DNA of 64,000 bases from Intestinibacillus sp050255995. GTDB lineage: Bacteria; Bacillota; Clostridia; Oscillospirales; Butyricicoccaceae. A model generated the notes under the pieces. The model searched no databases. It was not told the DNA's origin and was given only the letters and a program-made list of their open reading frames with translations. How positions within the stretch are numbered: the first letter of the stretch is position 1; every line of letters begins with the position of its first letter. Of this stretch, positions 17,138 to 24,656 are shown in pieces. Both the position numbers and the translations under genes were made by a program. Where the stretch lies: the NCBI GenBank assembly GCA_050255995.1, contig JBFWIM010000001.1:3019-67018 (forward strand), read 5' to 3'.

Positions 17138-18601
17138 ATGATGCGCAGAACAAAGATTATCTGTACACTGGGCCCCGCGACGGATCAGGACAATGTGCTC
17201 CGGGAAATGATATGCGCCGGCATGAACGTCGCGCGAATGAATTTCAGCCACGGCAGCCATGAAGAACATAAATCCCGCATGGATCTGGTCAAACGCGTAC
17301 GCGGCGAGCTTGGCTGTGCCTGCGGCATCATGCTGGATACCCGCGGCCCGGAGATTCGCACGAAAACCTACAAAGATGGCCGCATCGAAATTCGCGAGGG
17401 GCAGGAGTTCATCCTGACCACGCGCGACATTGTGGGCGATGAAACCATCGTCTCCATTACCTATCAGGGGCTGCCGAACGACGTGCAGGCCGGCACCCAT
17501 ATCCTGATCGACGACGGCCTGGTCGGCTTTGAGGTGCTGGAAATCAGGGACGGCACCGATATCGTGTGCCGCGCGCTCAACAACGGCCCGCTGTCGAACC
17601 GCAAGTCGGTCAATGTGCCCGGCATCACGCTCAACATGCCGTATATCAGCCAGAGCGATCACGACGACATTGTCTTCGGCCTCGGTCAGGGCATCGACTT
17701 TATCGCGGCTTCGTTCTGCCGCTCCGCCCAAGATATGCGCGACTTGAAGGCAATCCTTGCCGAGCACGGCTGCGAGGACGTGCAGATCATCGCCAAGATC
17801 GAAAATATGGAGGGCGTGCGCAACATCCTTGAGATTCTGCCCGAGGTGGACGGCATCATGGTCGCCCGCGGCGATCTGGGCGTCGAAGTGCCGTTTGAGG
17901 AGCTCCCGCAGATTCAGAAGGATCTTATTAAGACCTGCATCGCGCACGGCAAGCGCGTCGTCACCGCGACCCAGATGCTGGAGAGCATGGCCAAGAACCC
18001 GCGCCCGACCCGCGCGGAGGTTTCCGACGTCGCCAACGCGGTTTATGACGGCACTTCCGCCATCATGCTGTCCGGCGAGACTTCGGTGGGCAAGTATCCG
18101 GTTGAGACCGTCGCCACGATGAGCAACATTGCGAAGAAGGCCGAAGCCAGCATCCATTATAACCGCCGCCGCAACACGCGCCCTGAGTTTAAGGAGCTTG
18201 AGATGAGCGGCGACCGCGTGACCAACGCGATTGCGCACGCAACCTGTACCACCTCCCACGACCTGAGCGCCAAGTGCATTGTGGCCTTTACCGAGTCCGG
18301 CGCAACCGCCCGCGCGGTTGCGAGCTTCCGGCCGGAGCATCTGATCATCGGCGCGACGCCGAATGAGAAAACCTTCCAGAGCCTGACCATGTCCTGGGGC
18401 GTCTATCCGGTCCTGGTCAGCCGTCCCGCAAACGAGACCATGCTGTATGAGCAGTCCGCAAAGGCTGCCTGCGCCGTCTGCGCCTGTGAGGAGGGCGACC
18501 TTGTGACCATCACCGCGGGCATGCCGGTTGGCGAGGCGCATACGACAAACAGCCTGCGCGTCTATGAGCTGACCGCCGAGCACGTTGCAAACCGCGCCTG
18601 A
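17138..18601 (+). CDS. pyk: Pyruvate kinase
   Basis: Converts phosphoenolpyruvate and ADP to pyruvate and ATP. 487 residues: the barrel starts RRTKIICTLGPAT, with NFSHG, MLDTRGPEIRT, the K+/Mg2+ region IIAKIENMEG and VARGDLGVE, then MLESMAKNPRPTRAEVSDVANAV and a C-terminal alpha/beta domain. There is no additional PEP-utiliser-like C-terminal domain, unlike many Bacillus enzymes. AAGGTGAGG lies 7 bases before the first ATG. An LCP gene follows after 36 bases. Confidence 0.97.
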   Translation: MMRRTKIICTLGPATDQDNVLREMICAGMNVARMNFSHGSHEEHKSRMDLVKRVRGELGCACGIMLDTRGPEIRTKTYKDGRIEIREGQEFILTTRDIVGDETIVSITYQGLPNDVQAGTHILIDDGLVGFEVLEIRDGTDIVCRALNNGPLSNRKSVNVPGITLNMPYISQSDHDDIVFGLGQGIDFIAASFCRSAQDMRDLKAILAEHGCEDVQIIAKIENMEGVRNILEILPEVDGIMVARGDLGVEVPFEELPQIQKDLIKTCIAHGKRVVTATQMLESMAKNPRPTRAEVSDVANAVYDGTSAIMLSGETSVGKYPVETVATMSNIAKKAEASIHYNRRRNTRPEFKELEMSGDRVTNAIAHATCTTSHDLSAKCIVAFTESGATARAVASFRPEHLIIGATPNEKTFQSLTMSWGVYPVLVSRPANETMLYEQSAKAACAVCACEEGDLVTITAGMPVGEAHTTNSLRVYELTAEHVANRA

Positions 18602-18637
18602 CCGCCCGCAAAACCGGGCAGGAAGGGTTGGGAAGCG

Positions 18638-19642
18638 ATGAAGCGATTTTTACGCATCCTGCGCCGCTGGCTGCTCATGGCCATCGTGCTGACATTGCTG
18701 ATCTGCGCCGGCCTGTACGCCTACCGGCTGTTTTTCTCGCTTTCCTACCAGTACGATGACGGGCTCGCGGGAGCGGATCTGGCGCAGAATGTGACGCCGG
18801 ACAGCTCGATCACCAACATCGCGCTGTTCGGCGTGGATACGCGCGACGTAGATATCGGCACGCGCTCGGACAGCATGATGATTCTGACGGTGGACAACAC
18901 GCGGCACAAGCTCAAGCTGATCTCGCTGATGCGCGACAGTCTGGTGCCGATCGAGGAAAACCGGGACAAGCTGTGCCATGCCTATGCCTACGGCGGGCCG
19001 GAGTTGGCAATCCGTACGATCAACCAGAACTTCGGTATGGATATCACGGAGTATATCGCCGTGGATTTCGGGCAGATGAAGGAGCTTATTGACAGAATCG
19101 GCGGCATCTATGTCGATGTGTCCGAGAAGGAACGGGTGGAGGCCAACAAGTTCATCAAGGCGTACCAGAAGGAAAAGGGCGTGCCTGTGGATGAGCGTAC
19201 GCCGATTGCGGAGGCCGGGTACCAGCATTTAAACGGCGTGCAGGCAATGTGCTATGCCCGTATCCGCAAGGGCGGCACCGGGGACGACTGGGGACGCGTT
19301 GAGCGCCAGTCCGTTGTGCTGCAGGCCATGTTTGATCAAGTGAAGGACATGGGCACGACTGAGCTGATCGGCCTGATGACAGACATGCTGCCCCATGTCA
19401 CCACTTCGCTCAGTCCCACGGAAATACTGCCCTTGCTGCTCGGTGAAATCAAGGGCGGCAAGCCGGCGATTGAACACACCCGCATCCCCGCCGACGGCGA
19501 CTGGGAATACAGCGGCTCCTCGGGCGAGTACATCAAGTTTGACCTGGAAAAGGCTGCGAAACAGCTGCAGGATTACATTTATAACGACGTCTCCCCGGAC
19601 AGCGATGCCGGGGACGACGGAACGCAGGAAACCGCGGCATAA
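18638..19642 (+). CDS. LytR-CpsA-Psr (LCP) family glycopolymer transferase
   Basis: Membrane-anchored enzyme that attaches teichoic-acid-like or capsular polymers to peptidoglycan. 334 residues: a short cytoplasmic basic tail, one membrane helix (about 11-32), then the LCP domain starting NIALFGVDTRD with the polyprenyl-phosphate/metal motif RSDSMMILTVD, ISLMRDSLV, and the later YARIRKGGTGDDWGRVERQ segment with conserved Arg residues. It lies 36 bases after pyk and ends at a strong terminator. The acceptor polymer is unknown. Confidence 0.92.
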   Translation: MKRFLRILRRWLLMAIVLTLLICAGLYAYRLFFSLSYQYDDGLAGADLAQNVTPDSSITNIALFGVDTRDVDIGTRSDSMMILTVDNTRHKLKLISLMRDSLVPIEENRDKLCHAYAYGGPELAIRTINQNFGMDITEYIAVDFGQMKELIDRIGGIYVDVSEKERVEANKFIKAYQKEKGVPVDERTPIAEAGYQHLNGVQAMCYARIRKGGTGDDWGRVERQSVVLQAMFDQVKDMGTTELIGLMTDMLPHVTTSLSPTEILPLLLGEIKGGKPAIEHTRIPADGDWEYSGSSGEYIKFDLEKAAKQLQDYIYNDVSPDSDAGDDGTQETAA

Positions 19643-19644
19643 TC

Positions 19645-19674
19645 AAAAAGCCACCTCGTTACGAGGTGGCTTTT
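19645..19674. terminator. Bidirectional terminator after the LCP gene
   Basis: A 14-bp stem (aaaagccacctcg core) with loop TTA and T-runs on both strands. Confidence 0.9.
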
Positions 19675-19690
19675 GCAGTTTATGGAACGA

Positions 19691-20008
19691 TCAGCTCTTG
19701 TTCTGTCGTTTCTGGAGTTCGCGGCCGACCAGCCAGCCGACGCCAGTACAAAGGATGACCGGGAGATAGCTGCCGGATAAGCGGAGCAGGCCGGTGAGGA
19801 TCAGACCCACGGCAAAGCCAATGGCGAGGCAGCGGAACATCAGAGCCGGCATGCCCAGAATCTTGGGCTCCGCGGGCGCCTCCTGCGCTTCGGGTTCGCT
19901 TGTTTCAATCTGGGAAGCCGGGGTTTCGGGAACAGTCTGCAAAGCTTCCGTTTCGGGTTCCGCGGGAGACTGCTCTTCGGGTGCCTGTGGCCGCATTTCC
20001 TCACTCAT
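19691..20008 (-). CDS. Hypothetical Pro/Glu-rich protein with two C-terminal membrane helices
   Basis: 105 residues from the ATG at 20008, which has AGGAGG at ideal spacing. The first 50 residues are Pro/Glu-rich and probably disordered; two hydrophobic segments follow (about 56-76 and 80-96), ending in a basic tail. Not recognised. It follows the antiporter gene on the same strand by 43 bases. Confidence 0.6.
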   Translation of the reverse strand: MSEEMRPQAPEEQSPAEPETEALQTVPETPASQIETSEPEAQEAPAEPKILGMPALMFRCLAIGFAVGLILTGLLRLSGSYLPVILCTGVGWLVGRELQKRQNKS

Positions 20009-20051
20009 GGTGGGTTCCTCCTGCATATTCTAATTTGGTGCTTTTATCATA

Positions 20052-21242
20052 TCATGTTTTGGGGCGTGAGGCAAGCAGGCGCGGCGCGGTATGGTCGATT
20101 GCGAACGCGCCGAGCGGCGCGGTCAGCAGGATGGAGAGCACGGCGAGTGTGAGCGCAAGGTTGCCGCAGGCCAGACCCATTGCGAGCGGCACGCCGCCGA
20201 CCGCCGCCTGTACGGTCGCCTTGGGCGTGTAGGCGATGGCGGTGAAGAGCCTTTCCCGCCGGGTCAGCGGCGTGCCTGTGACCGAAGCGCCCACGCCGGC
20301 CATGCGGAACAGCAGCGCGCCGAAGATCAGCGCAATGGCGGCGAGGCCGGACGCGATCGCATAGCGCGGATCCACCGCCGCGCCCACCAGTGTGAACAGC
20401 ACGACCTCGGCCGCGACCCACAGGCGCGACATTTTGGCGGACAGCCGGTCCGCGAGTTCCGGGCGGGTGCGCAAAACGGCAAGTCCCATCGTCATGATGG
20501 CCAGCATGCCGGAAAACGGCACGTGAACAGCCTTCAGCGCTGTCTCGGCAGCGAGCAGCAGGAAGCTGATGGAAAGCAGCACCAGCACCTTCGCCGAGTC
20601 GCGCACATGCAGCAGGCGGAAGAATTTTGCAAACAGAACGCCAACGATCAAGCCCGCGATCAGGCCGAGCACGATGGACACCGGCACCTGCAGCAGGGTA
20701 AGCGGGGAGAAACTGCCGCCCGCAGCGATGCCGGTGGTCACAGTCAGCATGACGATGACGAAGACGTCGTCCACGGACGAGCCCGCCATGATCATCTGCG
20801 GGATGGAGTGCTCCGTGCCTGCGCCGCGTTCCATCAGGGCAAGCATGCGGGGCACCACCACGGCGGGCGAGACCGCTGCAAGCACCGAGCCGAGTATGGC
20901 AGCCTCAATATACGTTACGCCGAGCAGCGGCGGGGCAAGTACGATGCAGCCCAGAATTTCAAACGAGGCCGGCACGAAGCAGAGCAGCACGGCGGGTCGT
21001 CCGACACGCCGCAGCGCGGCCAGATCGAGCGCAAGTCCGGCGCGCAGCAGGATGACGACGAGCGCAAACTGGCGCAGCGGCGTGGAGATATTCAGGACAG
21101 TTTGGTCGATTGCGTCGAAGACATACGGGCCAAGGATCAGCCCGGCCGCAATCATACCGAGCAGCGGGGGCAGATGGATGCGTGTGCACAGGCCGCCCAG
21201 GGCAAGGCCGAGCAGGAAGAGGAGCGCGAGGCTGGTAAGCAT
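20052..21242 (-). CDS. CPA2-family cation/proton antiporter under fluoride riboswitch control
   Basis: 396-residue polytopic membrane protein with about 12 hydrophobic segments and the CPA2 (Na+/H+ exchanger domain) signatures LPPLLGMIAAGLILGP, LRAGLALD and ILGSVLAAVSPAVVVPRML, and SSVDDVFVIVML. In the second half, GMLAIMTMGLAVLRTRPE is visible. The start at 21242 follows AAAGGGG. CPA2 antiporters are one of the known gene classes behind fluoride riboswitches, where they are thought to expel fluoride or relieve its effects. Transport specificity itself is not visible in the sequence. Confidence 0.9.
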   Translation of the reverse strand: MLTSLALLFLLGLALGGLCTRIHLPPLLGMIAAGLILGPYVFDAIDQTVLNISTPLRQFALVVILLRAGLALDLAALRRVGRPAVLLCFVPASFEILGCIVLAPPLLGVTYIEAAILGSVLAAVSPAVVVPRMLALMERGAGTEHSIPQMIMAGSSVDDVFVIVMLTVTTGIAAGGSFSPLTLLQVPVSIVLGLIAGLIVGVLFAKFFRLLHVRDSAKVLVLLSISFLLLAAETALKAVHVPFSGMLAIMTMGLAVLRTRPELADRLSAKMSRLWVAAEVVLFTLVGAAVDPRYAIASGLAAIALIFGALLFRMAGVGASVTGTPLTRRERLFTAIAYTPKATVQAAVGGVPLAMGLACGNLALTLAVLSILLTAPLGAFAIDHTAPRLLASRPKT

Positions 21243-21278
21243 AGGTTTAAAACCCCTTTCAACGTGTTTTAGGATAAC

Positions 21279-21378
21279 AAAAAAGCTGACAACTATCCTG
21301 CAAACCATAAAATTTGCAGAAGTCATCAGCCCAAAAGGCGGTTCGGAGGCGATCCTCCGGGGCGAACCTCATGCCCCA
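21279..21378 (-). promoter_or_regulatory. Fluoride riboswitch (crcB motif) with terminator platform
   Basis: On the minus strand the leader reads GGGGCATGAGGTTCGCCCC, a stem GGAGG-ATCG-CCTCC, AACCGCC, and then GGGCTGATGACTTCTGC. These match the fluoride aptamer pattern (GGcGATGAGG..CGCC, then GGCTGATGaCcTCTrC). The aptamer spans about 21316-21378. Its 3' strand is also the 5' arm of a long terminator (GCTGATGACT... with ...AGTTGTCAGC and a T-run at 21279-21284). Fluoride binding would hold the aptamer, prevent the terminator and switch on the antiporter. Confidence 0.88.
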
Positions 21379-21394
21379 TAAAATTGTCCTATTC

Positions 21395-21423
21395 AGTATA
21401 GCATAAAAGACACAGCGTGTCAA
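21395..21423 (-). promoter_or_regulatory. Promoter of the fluoride-responsive antiporter
   Basis: Minus-strand TTGACA (21418-21423), exactly 17 bp, TATACT (21395-21400); transcription starts just before the aptamer. Confidence 0.9.
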
Positions 21424-21430
21424 CGCATAG

Positions 21431-21463
21431 AAACGCCGGGAAGGACATGCCCTCCCGGCGTTT
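21431..21463 (-). terminator. Terminator of the PadR-PspC operon
   Basis: An 11-bp stem (aaacgccggga and its complement) downstream of the PspC-domain gene on the minus strand; a short T-run is provided by the AAA complement. Confidence 0.8.
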
Positions 21464-21470
21464 GCGCGGT

Positions 21471-21668
21471 TTACTGCGGCGCCTCTTCCGGAATGACAAG
21501 CGCGGCAACCAGGTAAACCAGCAGCCCCGTGCCCCAGCCGATCACTGTCAGGATCGCCCAGACCAGACGGATGACAGTCGCGTCCAGACCAAAGTACTCG
21601 GCCAGACCTCCGCATACGCCGCATACCTTGCGGTCATAGATGCTGCGGTATAACTTTTTTCCATTCAT
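21471..21668 (-). CDS. PspC-domain small membrane protein
   Basis: 65 residues with the PspC signature KKLYRSIYDRKVCGVCGGLAEYFGLD followed by one long hydrophobic segment (about 33-58). PspC domains occur in envelope-stress sensing proteins. The ATG at 21668 has AAGGAG at 8 bases and overlaps the stop of the upstream gene (ATGA), so translation is coupled. Confidence 0.9.
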   Translation of the reverse strand: MNGKKLYRSIYDRKVCGVCGGLAEYFGLDATVIRLVWAILTVIGWGTGLLVYLVAALVIPEEAPQ

Positions 21669-21919
21669 ATAAAACACTCCTTTTTCATATCATACTCCGC
21701 CAAACAGACCGTGTCCACCGTATTCGCAGCGGCCGATTCCGGCACGAGAACGGGCAGGTCGTCCCGGGCGAATGGCGGCGTAAAACGGTAGACGAAATGC
21801 CAGCCGTTCCGCCAAAGATTGCGCCGGAGCGGCGCTTCGCCGCCGAGTGCCTTGCCGATACCGGAAAGGATCAGGCCGATTACCAGCATAATGCAGCAGA
21901 ACCTTACAGCGCTTTTCAC
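21665..21919 (-). CDS. Hypothetical protein with N-terminal membrane anchor (84 aa)
   Basis: 84 residues: one N-terminal hydrophobic segment (about 5-24) and a polar remainder with Trp and Tyr residues. Not recognised. It overlaps by four bases both the preceding HAAS-domain gene and the following pspC gene (ATGA junctions), so it is almost certainly translated as part of this operon. Confidence 0.65.
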   Translation of the reverse strand: MKSAVRFCCIMLVIGLILSGIGKALGGEAPLRRNLWRNGWHFVYRFTPPFARDDLPVLVPESAAANTVDTVCLAEYDMKKECFI

Positions 21920-22536
21920 GGGCGATCCCTCCTTCGCTCAAACGGTTTTCGGCACAGGTTTACGCACCCGCGCGCAAGGGGTGGCAAAAACAACATGCAC
22001 AGCTTGAGAAACAGCAGCGCCAACAGCCCGGCGAGCGCCAGCAGCACAAGCCCTGCGCCGACCATGAGCAGGCCGGAGGCCGGCGTGTGGAACAGCGCGG
22101 CGATGCCGCCCCAAACCATGCCGATCGCCACCGCTCCGAGGATAATGGGGAAAAGCAGAATGCACAGCAGTACGGCAACCAGCGCGCCAAGCAGGCTAAG
22201 CCCCGCAGCGAGCAGCGGCACGCCAAGCGGGATAGCGAGCAGCACAATCGCCAGCAGCAGCCACGGGCTGATACCCCGCCGGACCGGACGGCTTTGCCGG
22301 GGAGGCTCGCCCCCGCCCGACGACTTTGCTCCATGCGGCGCAAGGTCGCGGTAATCGTTCAAGATGGCCTGCGCGACCGCTTCGGGCGAACCAAGCCCGG
22401 CAATGGCCTCGGTCTCATGCTCCGGCCCCGCATCCGCAAGATAGTCTTCATAATACTGCATGGCGTTTTGCCGCTCCTCGGGCGGCAGCCCGGAAAGCGC
22501 CCGCCACAGTGCGGAGAGAAATTCGGCTTTATTCAT
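21916..22536 (-). CDS. HAAS/DUF1700-domain membrane protein
   Basis: 206 residues. The N-terminal 75 residues (NKAEFLSALWRALSGLPPEE, MQYYEDYLADA, GSPEAVAQAIL) form a DUF1700/HAAS signalling domain; the rest contains several Leu/Ala-rich membrane segments. Such proteins sit next to PadR regulators and are thought to relay membrane signals. The ATG at 22536 has GGAGG 8 bases upstream and overlaps the padR 3' end by 8 bases. Confidence 0.88.
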   Translation of the reverse strand: MNKAEFLSALWRALSGLPPEERQNAMQYYEDYLADAGPEHETEAIAGLGSPEAVAQAILNDYRDLAPHGAKSSGGGEPPRQSRPVRRGISPWLLLAIVLLAIPLGVPLLAAGLSLLGALVAVLLCILLFPIILGAVAIGMVWGGIAALFHTPASGLLMVGAGLVLLALAGLLALLFLKLCMLFLPPLARGCVNLCRKPFERRRDRP

Positions 22537-22870
22537 TGTCCACCCCTCCGAAAAGTACAGTTTGTATCCGGTCGCGGTAATCCCGCCAGTCAATCCGGTA
22601 CTTGGTCAGCTGTGTGCCGCCGAGCGGGGTCAGGCGATAATACCGCCGGTTGCGGCCGGCGCACTCCCGGCTGTAAGCCGTCAGGTAACCATCCTTCAGC
22701 AGCCGGCGAAGAACGGGGTACAGCGAGGTTTCGGAAATCTCAATGACCTGCCGCAGGTCCTGCGTGATCTTGTACCCGTAGGCGCCCTCGCTGCCGGTCT
22801 GTGAGACGACCGACAGCACCAGGGCGTCAAGCAGTGATGCGCCAAAGCCGAAAGCCGCCAAACGTCTCAT
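22529..22870 (-). CDS. PadR-family transcriptional regulator
   Basis: 113 residues with the PadR winged helix: ASLLDALVLSVVSQ, GAYGYKITQDLRQVIEISETSLYPVLRRLLKDGYLTAY and GRNRRYYRLTPLG. It lacks the long C-terminal helical domain, so it belongs to the small PadR-s2 type. The start at 22870 is a choice among few; AAGGG directly abuts it, and an open frame extends to 22927 across the promoter, which rules that out. First gene of the operon; probably autoregulated through the palindrome at 22889-22917. Confidence 0.9.
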   Translation of the reverse strand: MRRLAAFGFGASLLDALVLSVVSQTGSEGAYGYKITQDLRQVIEISETSLYPVLRRLLKDGYLTAYSRECAGRNRRYYRLTPLGGTQLTKYRIDWRDYRDRIQTVLFGGVDNE

Positions 22871-22888
22871 CCCTTTCTTTGTCTTCTT

Positions 22889-22923
22889 GCCAATATTATA
22901 TGCAGAATAATATTGGCTGTCAA
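22889..22923 (-). promoter_or_regulatory. padR operon promoter with palindromic operator
   Basis: Minus-strand TTGACA (22918-22923), 17 bp, TATAAT (22895-22900). A perfect 11-bp inverted repeat, GCCAATATTAT and ATAATATTGGC with a 7-base spacer (22889-22917), fills the spacer and covers the -10. A regulator bound there would exclude polymerase; PadR itself is the obvious candidate. Confidence 0.82.
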
Positions 22924-23000
22924 GCACTTCAGAAAAGATTTACAATTCCGCAATACATGAGACAACGCTATTCTCTGCACCCCTGTATCCGGCTATGCAA

Positions 23001-23041
23001 AACCGCCGGCCTGTCCACAGCCTGTGGATAAACCGGCGGTT
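23001..23041 (-). terminator. Terminator after the phage-tail-like gene
   Basis: A 9-bp GC-rich stem (aaccgccgg / ccggcggtt) enclosing a second stem (tgtccacag / ctgtggata); on the minus strand it is followed by TTTTGC. The inner stem includes TTATCCACA, a perfect DnaA-box sequence, probably by chance. Confidence 0.7.
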
Positions 23042-23047
23042 CCACGA

Positions 23048-23686
23048 TTAACGGAATATGATGTAAAAATAGGGAATGTTGTTTGAATTGGTGTACAGGT
23101 ACTGGCTGGAAACGTAAGTGACCTGAAAACCGTTTTCAACAACTGACAACCCAATTTTTGTGGGATCGTTTGCGATGTACTGGGGTTTGTTTGGCAGTGC
23201 GATACCGCCGTAGCAATAGTAGTTGCCGTTGCTGACATAGGTTGTGGCGCCGGAAACGCCGGTCAGCAGCACGGCCTTGGGCTGATACCCGAGATCGATG
23301 ACGCGGTTTGTCGTGCCGTCGCCCGTGTAGGTGCCGATCTGCACCACCGCGCAGGACGCAACCTGGGTGAGCAGCGCGGCGTTATCCTGTTCCCGTGCGG
23401 CTGTCTCTGCCGCAAGTGCGGACTGATCGGCCTTGGCGTTCAGCTTTTCGGCGAGCGGCTGATCGAGCATGCTCTCGTGGATCGTGCCGCCGTAGGTCTG
23501 CGCGACGATCCCCTCGACCTTCGCGTCCAGCGCCGCGGCGTCATCCGCCAGGCCGTTGACCGAAAGCCGCAGAGCCTCGGCGTTGCCGTCAAAATATTGT
23601 TTCAGCTCCTCCGCTGAAAGCTGCGGCACATCGGCCAGCGCTGTAATCGGCGATGGAAGCGTTGTAAGACGGCGTTCTGTGAACAA
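23048..23686 (-). CDS. Phage-tail-fibre-like protein, orphan
   Basis: 212 residues from the TTG at 23686, chosen because AAGGAGG lies exactly 8 bases upstream; the in-frame ATG at 23704 precedes that site. A region rich in ALRLSVNGLADDAAALDAKVEGIV and ALAAETAAREQDNAALLTQV looks like coiled coil, followed by a beta-rich C-terminal domain (VIDLGYQPKAVLLTG, GIALPNKPQYIAN, many Tyr/Asn). This resembles tail-fibre or receptor-binding proteins of clostridial phages, but no other phage gene is nearby. It has its own promoter and terminator. Confidence 0.55.
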   Translation of the reverse strand: MFTERRLTTLPSPITALADVPQLSAEELKQYFDGNAEALRLSVNGLADDAAALDAKVEGIVAQTYGGTIHESMLDQPLAEKLNAKADQSALAAETAAREQDNAALLTQVASCAVVQIGTYTGDGTTNRVIDLGYQPKAVLLTGVSGATTYVSNGNYYCYGGIALPNKPQYIANDPTKIGLSVVENGFQVTYVSSQYLYTNSNNIPYFYIIFR

Positions 23687-23741
23687 TGGCTGTTCCTCCT
23701 TCATAAAATAGATACGAGTTACCGGACAAAGCGTGGTTTCT

Positions 23742-23770
23742 ATAATACGAACAAAGGTTCCTGTTGTCAA
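23742..23770 (-). promoter_or_regulatory. Promoter of the phage-tail-like gene
   Basis: Minus-strand TTGACA (23765-23770), 17 bp, TATTAT (23742-23747). Confidence 0.8.
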
Positions 23771-23915
23771 GTACCGTTTTGGTTTGGGACAATACGACCC
23801 GCCACAAACATAAGGCAAGGGCGTTAGATTGAACGCCCTTGCATTGCAAATTTTTATCGCATTTGCAGAAGTCTGTCAAGACGGAGGGACGCATCTGCAC
23901 GTCCCCTATGGTGGT

Positions 23916-24317
23916 TCAGCGCCTGCAGCTTGGGCGGCCCGCATGGCTGTGCGCGCTACCGCGCCGCGCCGTGCCCGTTCTCTGATGGTGTGTGCACAGG
24001 GTATCCGGATCGCATTGCAGCGTACCTGCAAGCAGTGCGTCAACCTGCGCATCCGCCTCGCCCGACGCGCCCGGATAGAACGTGATGCCCGCGTCGCGCA
24101 GCGCGGCTCTTGCACCGCCGCCGATGCCGCCGCAGATCAGGGTATCCACCCCATGTGCACGCAGAAAGCCTGCGAGCGCGCCGTGCCTGCTGCCGTTGAC
24201 CGGCACAATATGGCTCGCGTCCGCCAGGTCATTCTGCACTTCGTAAATTTTAAACTGTTCGGTGCTTCCAAAATGCTGAAACACTTGGCCGTTGTCATAG
24301 GTGACTGCGATTTTCAT
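23916..24317 (-). CDS. NifB/NifX-domain (dinitrogenase Fe-Mo cofactor-like) protein
   Basis: 133 residues with the NifX/MTH1175 fold: MKIAVTYDNGQVFQHFGSTEQFKIYEV, GVDTLICGGIGGGARAALRDAGI, and a Cys/His-containing tail. The ATG at 24317 follows GGAGG. Stand-alone members of this family are common in organisms that do not fix nitrogen and are thought to bind iron-sulfur or metal clusters; no nif gene is visible here, so nitrogen fixation should not be inferred. Confidence 0.88.
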   Translation of the reverse strand: MKIAVTYDNGQVFQHFGSTEQFKIYEVQNDLADASHIVPVNGSRHGALAGFLRAHGVDTLICGGIGGGARAALRDAGITFYPGASGEADAQVDALLAGTLQCDPDTLCTHHQRTGTARRGSAHSHAGRPSCRR

Positions 24318-24521
24318 GTGTTTTCCTCCGTGTCCGTATTGCTGTGTGACGGTTGCAGCGCTGCCGGGGCATACCGGAAAGCGCCGGCGCGCACGCGCCT
24401 GCATTTCCAAGGCGCGGTACATGGCAATACTGTATGCGCTACGGGGCAAAAAAATGTTTTGCCGGTACATAGCGCGCGGGATTCCGCCCCTCCTCCGAAA
24501 ATTGTCGACTGCCGGAACTTT

Positions 24522-24555
24522 TTGGTTCCCATTTTGTTCATAGCTATGCTATAAT
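24522..24555 (+). promoter_or_regulatory. Candidate mscL promoter
   Basis: TTGGTT (24522-24527), 17 bp, TATGCT (24545-24550), overlapped by a TATAAT at 24550-24555. The rest of the 340-base gap 24318-24656 shows no gene. Confidence 0.55.
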
Positions 24556-24656
24556 AGGGGGCAGACAGGGGGCGCTGCACTGCGGCGACCCGCCGCGATG
24601 CAAAAGAATGCTCCGGAAAACAAATCAGCCGCCCGGCGGGCGATGGAGGGGAAACT

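Noticed and set aside
23012..23031. DnaA boxes inside the terminator at 23001-23041
   Set aside because: The TTATCCACA match is part of a hairpin arm and is more simply explained by the terminator stem.
23916..24317. Evidence for nitrogen fixation from the NifX-like protein
   Set aside because: Stand-alone proteins of this family are widespread in non-fixing anaerobes and no other nif-type gene is present.
23829..24554. A 241-codon plus-strand frame opposite the NifX-like gene
   Set aside because: Shadow of the minus-strand gene; no motifs and no ribosome site.
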